In this document: piece by piece, positions 5,599 to 5,858 of the stretch
Numbering within the stretch: position 1 is the first letter of the stretch
Layout: each line of letters starts with the position of its first letter
NCBI GenBank assembly: GCA_020428565.1
Contig: JAGQMT010000034.1
Span: 1-5,858, forward strand
Source: Candidatus Saccharimonadota bacterium
GTDB taxonomy: Bacteria > Patescibacteriota > Saccharimonadia > Saccharimonadales > JACDBH01
DNA length: 5,858 bases
Reading direction: 5' to 3'
The notes under the pieces: generated by a model
The model's database searches: none
Seen by the model: only the letters and a program-made list of their open reading frames with translations
Told to the model about the DNA's origin: nothing
Program-made: the position numbers and the translations under genes

Positions 5599-5628
5599 TT
5601 ACCAAGTTGGGTAGTTAGCCAATACAAT
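5599..5628 (+). promoter_or_regulatory. Candidate internal promoter of the transposase gene
   Basis: TTACCA (5599-5604) and TACAAT (5623-5628; 5 of 6) are 18 nt apart, giving a start near 5635. An alternative -10, TGTAAT, lies at 5635-5640. Either start is downstream of the left arm of the inverted repeat at 5607-5616, so native mRNA would lack that arm. Confidence 0.4.
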
Positions 5629-5685
5629 AGCAATTGTAATATTAACTAATTCAACGAAAGGTTGAAATGTATGACAACTACCCAA
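5607..5685 (+). promoter_or_regulatory. Long-range 10-bp inverted repeat around the transposase start
   Basis: TTGGGTAGTT (5607-5616) and AACTACCCAA (5676-5685) are exact reverse complements. The right arm covers the third to fifth codons of the transposase. In an RNA started upstream of 5607 the stem would enclose the SD and place the AUG 2 nt from the helix, hindering initiation. In RNA from the internal promoter the left arm is missing. IS10 and IS50 are known to limit translation of read-through transcripts this way. Confidence 0.6.
5650..5666 (+). promoter_or_regulatory. Small hairpin displaying the transposase ribosome-binding site
   Basis: TTCAAC (5650-5655) pairs with GTTGAA (5661-5666) around a GAAAG loop. 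The SD-like AAAGG (5657-5661), 9 nt before the ATG at 5671, lies almost wholly in that loop. The ATG at 5667 is rejected because its frame stops after eight codons. Confidence 0.55.
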
Positions 5686-5858
5686 AAATACTCTAACAAA
5701 AGAATTAAGAAATTGCCCGTCTTTGATGATGAAAAAGATCTCTTACAGTTCCTGGAGAGGAGTCTAACAGATAACTTAAAACAGTTCATTAGGGTAAGTA
5801 TATCCAGTCTTGTTAAAGCCGAGATGGAACAAATGAGGACCGAGTTGCAACAGAGCGG
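5671..5858 (+). CDS. IS256/Mutator-family transposase, N-terminal fragment
   Basis: This is the start of a DDE transposase that would catalyse movement of the surrounding element. Only the first 62 residues are in the window. It begins MTTTQKYSNKRIKKLPVFDD and continues with DLLQFLERSLTDNLKQFIR (23-41) and SSLVKAEMEQM (45-55). This resembles the N-terminal helical region of IS256-family transposases, with the recurring LLxAEM-like segment before the conserved domain. The catalytic DDE residues lie beyond the window, so family membership rests on this helical pattern and on the terminus-like sequence upstream. The ATG at 5671 has an AAAGG 9 nt ahead, set in a hairpin loop, and expression may be restrained by the inverted repeat around the start. 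The frame is open through the last base; whether the full gene is intact is unknown. Confidence 0.75.
   Translation, partial: MTTTQKYSNKRIKKLPVFDDEKDLLQFLERSLTDNLKQFIRVSISSLVKAEMEQMRTELQQS

Larger units (their letters stand above)
5571..5858 (+). mobile_element. Left end of an IS256-type insertion sequence (runs off the window)
   Basis: The element is inferred from a transposase-like gene starting at 5671 and a terminus-like sequence near 5571. The stretch begins GATACTGTAC and carries TGTGTAA at 5589-5595. From memory, the IS256 terminal repeat begins GATA and has TGTGTAA at almost the same distance from the end. The open minus-strand frame to the left stops inside this segment, as expected for an insertion into a gene. 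The right terminal repeat and target duplication lie outside the window, so the exact boundary could be off by several bases. Confidence 0.6.

Noticed and set aside
1..5858. CRISPR arrays, tRNA or rRNA genes, riboswitches
   Set aside because: No regularly spaced direct repeats, cloverleaf or rRNA-like sequence was seen by eye on either strand.

Overview
The window is a compact bacterial segment of moderate GC content. It carries five complete protein genes, one 5'-open gene at the left edge, one gene remnant, and the left end of an insertion sequence at the right edge. The style fits a small-genome bacterium of the Candidate Phyla Radiation, with Saccharibacteria-like as the best guess. Genes are short and tightly packed, promoters often sit directly on the start codon, the sensor kinase is soluble and two-domain, and several proteins look lineage-specific. 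This placement is inference from style; no rRNA or universal marker gene is present. TGA is used as an ordinary stop (positions 2334-2336), so there is no sign of the UGA-glycine code of some CPR lineages.

Layout. Bases 1-1086 (+) encode a membrane-anchored family 2 glycosyltransferase. It converges with a minus-strand block at 1106-3748: a kinase of the polynucleotide-kinase-like P-loop group, then a YgjP-like zinc metallopeptidase 17 nt downstream, then a soluble PAS sensor histidine kinase with its own extended -10 promoter. A 307-nt divergent intergenic region (3749-4055) holds a perfect 19-bp-arm AT-rich palindrome, a sigma70-like promoter overlapping an exact DnaA-box match, a small inverted repeat at the predicted transcription start, and a strong Shine-Dalgarno sequence. 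These lead into a 133-residue protein of unknown function (4056-4457, +) that ends in a clear intrinsic terminator. On the other strand (4540-5196) is a protein resembling a 2H phosphoesterase/RNA-ligase-like fold but keeping only one recognisable HxS motif.

Right edge. From 5350 to about 5570 (-) lies the 3' end of an unidentified gene that appears to be cut by an IS256-type insertion sequence starting near 5571. The IS transposase begins at 5671 and runs off the window. Its leader has a perfect 10-bp inverted repeat that would trap the ribosome-binding site and start codon only in transcripts entering from outside the element. This is the same logic as the protection against read-through transcription known in IS10 and IS50.

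Working together: the kinase and metallopeptidase probably share a transcript, but nothing in the sequence ties them to one pathway. The histidine kinase has no response regulator beside it. The most interesting parts are the regulatory architecture (near-leaderless minus-strand genes versus one SD-led plus-strand gene, the palindrome, the IS leader) and two proteins with unassigned or altered active sites.
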